The notes under the pieces: model-generated | Databases searched by the model: none | What the model was told of the DNA's origin: nothing | Seen by the model: the letters and a program-made list of their open reading frames with translations, nothing else | Assembly (NCBI GenBank): GCA_007122745.1 | Contig: SKTA01000070.1 | Location: forward strand, 1-15,924 | Length of the DNA: 15,924 nt | Reading direction: 5' to 3' | DNA from: Bacteroidales bacterium | GTDB lineage: Bacteria; Bacteroidota; Bacteroidia; Bacteroidales; UBA7960 | Shown here: piece by piece, positions 14,517-15,924 of the stretch | Layout of the letters: each line of letters begins with the position of its first letter | How positions within the stretch are numbered: the first letter of the stretch is position 1 | Made by a program: the position numbers and the translations under genes

Positions 14517-15698
14517 ATGCATTCAAAAAAAATCGGTTTTAATTCCCGCCTGATCCACGCAGGTATGTTTGATGACCAGTTTGGCAGTGCAACGGTGCCA
14601 ATATATCAAACAAGCACATTTAAGTTTAAAAATGCCGATCACGGCGCAGCCTGTTTTGCCGGTGAATCGGATGGTTATATTTATACACGCATCAACAACC
14701 CAACCATTGACTCCCTTGAAAAGCTTGTTACTTCGCTGGAGGAAGGTTACAAGGGTATTGCAATGAGTTCAGGAATGGGTGCGGTAAATACCATCTACAG
14801 TGCATTGCTAAAGCCTGGTGATCACATGATCAGCACCGCTGCAGTGTATGGACCATCGCGTGTAGTTATGGAAAAGCATTACAGCAAATATGGAATTGAA
14901 TCTTCCTATATCGATACGGGAGATCCTGACAAAATGAGAGAAGCCGTTCAACCGAATACACGGATGTTATTCATAGAGACTCCCGCCAATCCAACTATGG
15001 ATATTACAGATCTTAAAGAGGTTGTAAAAATTGCCCGTGAACACAACCTGATTACCGTAGCCGACAATACATTTTGCAGTCCCTATCTGCAAAAACCACT
15101 GAACTTTGGTTTTGACATTGTATTTCATTCTATTACAAAATTTCTTAACGGGCATGCTGATATTGTGGGCGGAATCATTGTGACAAGGGAAAAAGAGTTG
15201 CACGACATTCTGCGTCCGATGATGGTCAATTTGGGTTGCAACATGGATCCCCATCAGGCTTACATGGTTATAAGGGGATTGAAAACCCTTTCGCTGCGCA
15301 TGGAAAGATCGCAGGAGAATGCCATAAAAATGGCATCCTGGTTGGAAAAGCATCCCAAAGTTGCATGGGTAAAATATCCGGGACTGCCTTCCCATCCAAA
15401 ATTTGAATTGGCAAAAAAACAGATGAACGGACCCGGCGCGATGATCAGCTTTGAGTTGAAAGGGGGGCTGGAAGCGGGAAAAAGGTTGATGAATAATGTC
15501 AACCTTTGTATCCTCGCTGTTTCTTTAGGTGGCGTAGAGACACTGATCCAACATCCTGCTTCCATGACCCACTCGAAAATGGATATGGAGTCAAGGGAAC
15601 GGTCAGGGATTACCAATGGACTGGTTCGCCTTTCGGTGGGTATTGAAAATGTTGAAGATCTTCTTGGTGATCTGGATGAGGCATTCGAAAAGGTTTAA
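14517..15698 (+). CDS. Cys/Met-metabolism PLP enzyme, methionine gamma-lyase-like
   Basis: A 393-residue fold-type I PLP enzyme of the gamma-family. It has the partner-subunit phosphate-binding YTRINNPT (56-63, Y56 and R58), Y111 that stacks in the active site, D183 that pairs with the PLP nitrogen, and K208 in SITKFLNGHADIVGG. The C-terminus has SLGGVETLIQHPASMTH (336-352). Overall it most resembles methionine gamma-lyase, which splits methionine to methanethiol, ammonia and 2-oxobutyrate. However, Cys116 of those enzymes, important for methionine specificity, is replaced by Pro113 in YGPSRV (numbering offset 3). Cystathionine gamma-synthase/lyase, O-acetylhomoserine sulfhydrylase or homocysteine desulfhydrase activity is therefore also possible, and no symbol is given. 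The enzyme is cytosolic and tetrameric in the family. Confidence 0.9.
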   Translation: MHSKKIGFNSRLIHAGMFDDQFGSATVPIYQTSTFKFKNADHGAACFAGESDGYIYTRINNPTIDSLEKLVTSLEEGYKGIAMSSGMGAVNTIYSALLKPGDHMISTAAVYGPSRVVMEKHYSKYGIESSYIDTGDPDKMREAVQPNTRMLFIETPANPTMDITDLKEVVKIAREHNLITVADNTFCSPYLQKPLNFGFDIVFHSITKFLNGHADIVGGIIVTREKELHDILRPMMVNLGCNMDPHQAYMVIRGLKTLSLRMERSQENAIKMASWLEKHPKVAWVKYPGLPSHPKFELAKKQMNGPGAMISFELKGGLEAGKRLMNNVNLCILAVSLGGVETLIQHPASMTHSKMDMESRERSGITNGLVRLSVGIENVEDLLGDLDEAFEKV

Positions 15699-15749
15699 AG
15701 AATTTGCCCCAGTTTCTGAGAAATAAGTCAGCAGGCAGAAAAATATTCC

Positions 15750-15757
15750 TATTTTTG
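15750..15757 (+). promoter_or_regulatory. Bacteroidota-type -7 box for the gene at the right edge
   Basis: TATTTTTG matches TAnnTTTG exactly. With transcription starting about 7 bases later, the leader to the ATG at 15893 would be about 130 bases, much longer than the 20-base leaders of hydG and DUF2795 in this window. No clear minus-33 TTTG is seen. Confidence 0.55.
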
Positions 15758-15798
15758 CAGCGTTTCGAAAAGAAATAGATATTAACAAGATTAGCAAC

Positions 15799-15828
15799 AT
15801 GCCGAGATTATTGGGCATCCACACTTAA
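15799..15828 (+). other. Possible nine-codon upstream ORF in the leader
   Basis: An ATG at 15799 opens nine codons (MPRLLGIHT) ending in TAA at 15826-15828. The frame overlaps the first hairpin, and its stop lies in the left arm of the second hairpin. A translating ribosome would therefore disturb both. There is no Shine-Dalgarno site and no strong codon bias, so it may be chance. Confidence 0.25.
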
Positions 15829-15872
15829 TTATAAGTGTAAATTAACGCAGGTCATCTAATAACTTTAATTAG
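15799..15872 (+). promoter_or_regulatory. Structured 5' leader with three short hairpins
   Basis: Three inverted repeats lie between the promoter and the final start codon: ATGCC (15799-15803) with GGCAT (15814-15818); ACACTTA (15821-15827) with TAAGTGT (15832-15838) around an ATTA loop, the strongest; and CTAAT (15856-15860) with ATTAG (15868-15872). No T-tract follows, so this is not an intrinsic terminator. It may be a cis-regulatory leader, but I do not recognise a known riboswitch class. Confidence 0.35.
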
Positions 15873-15892
15873 TAACGAGAAACTATTTTCCA

Positions 15893-15924
15893 ATGGAAAA
15901 AAAAGAAGGACAGAATCCTCAGAC
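15893..15924 (+). CDS. Start of an unidentified gene (partial)
   Basis: An ATG at 15893 opens MEKKEGQNPQ and runs off the window. Support comes from the upstream promoter box at 15750-15757 and a leader with no other long frame. Ten residues are too few to identify a family. Confidence 0.55.
   Translation, partial: MEKKEGQNPQ

Noticed and set aside
15699..15749. Terminator after the PLP enzyme
   Set aside because: Only 4-base complementary pieces (such as CTGA with TCAG) are found and no T-tract follows.

Overview
The window looks like chromosomal DNA from an uncultured or anaerobic member of the Bacteroidota, probably close to the Bacteroidales. The reasons are recurrent TAnnTTTG minus-7 promoter boxes, almost no Shine-Dalgarno sites, a long SecA (about 1094 residues, against 901 in E. 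coli), a DUF2795-type small protein, and a HydG maturase that suggests fermentative or hydrogen metabolism. No insertion sequence, phage gene, tRNA, rRNA or CRISPR array is visible. Coding density is high and the longest non-coding stretches are just under 200 bases.

Region 1 (1-2660, + strand): the end of a sensor histidine kinase, a repeat-rich spacer, the NADH-sensing repressor gene rex, a RibF-like FAD synthase with an unrecognisable riboflavin-kinase half, and a PhnP-like metallo-beta-lactamase-fold hydrolase. Region 2 (2672-5105, +): a compact operon of hydG ([FeFe]-hydrogenase maturase), two tandem TM1266-type small proteins and an Rrf2-family regulator with three cysteines. It starts at a good promoter box that lies inside a dyad. 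hydE, hydF and the hydrogenase itself are not in the window.

Region 3 (5140-9333, - strand): smpB, then a unit of an exported S41 (Ctp-type) protease, a class IV PLP enzyme and an exported TPR-SPOR protein. The protease and PLP genes overlap as TGATG. Region 4 (9478-13612, +): a separately transcribed DUF2795 gene closed by a clear terminator, then secA and a YbgC-like thioesterase.

Region 5 (13649-15698, +): an OsmC-like protein, a small CoA-binding-domain protein and a methionine gamma-lyase-like PLP enzyme, possibly a thiol/sulfur metabolism unit. The enzyme lacks the family's diagnostic cysteine. The window ends with a promoter, a leader of about 130 bases with hairpins and a possible nine-codon upstream ORF, and the first codons of an unidentified gene.

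The least ordinary content is the hydG operon with its duplicated TM1266 genes and Fe-S-type regulator, the RibF with a lost kinase half, and the structured leader at the right edge.
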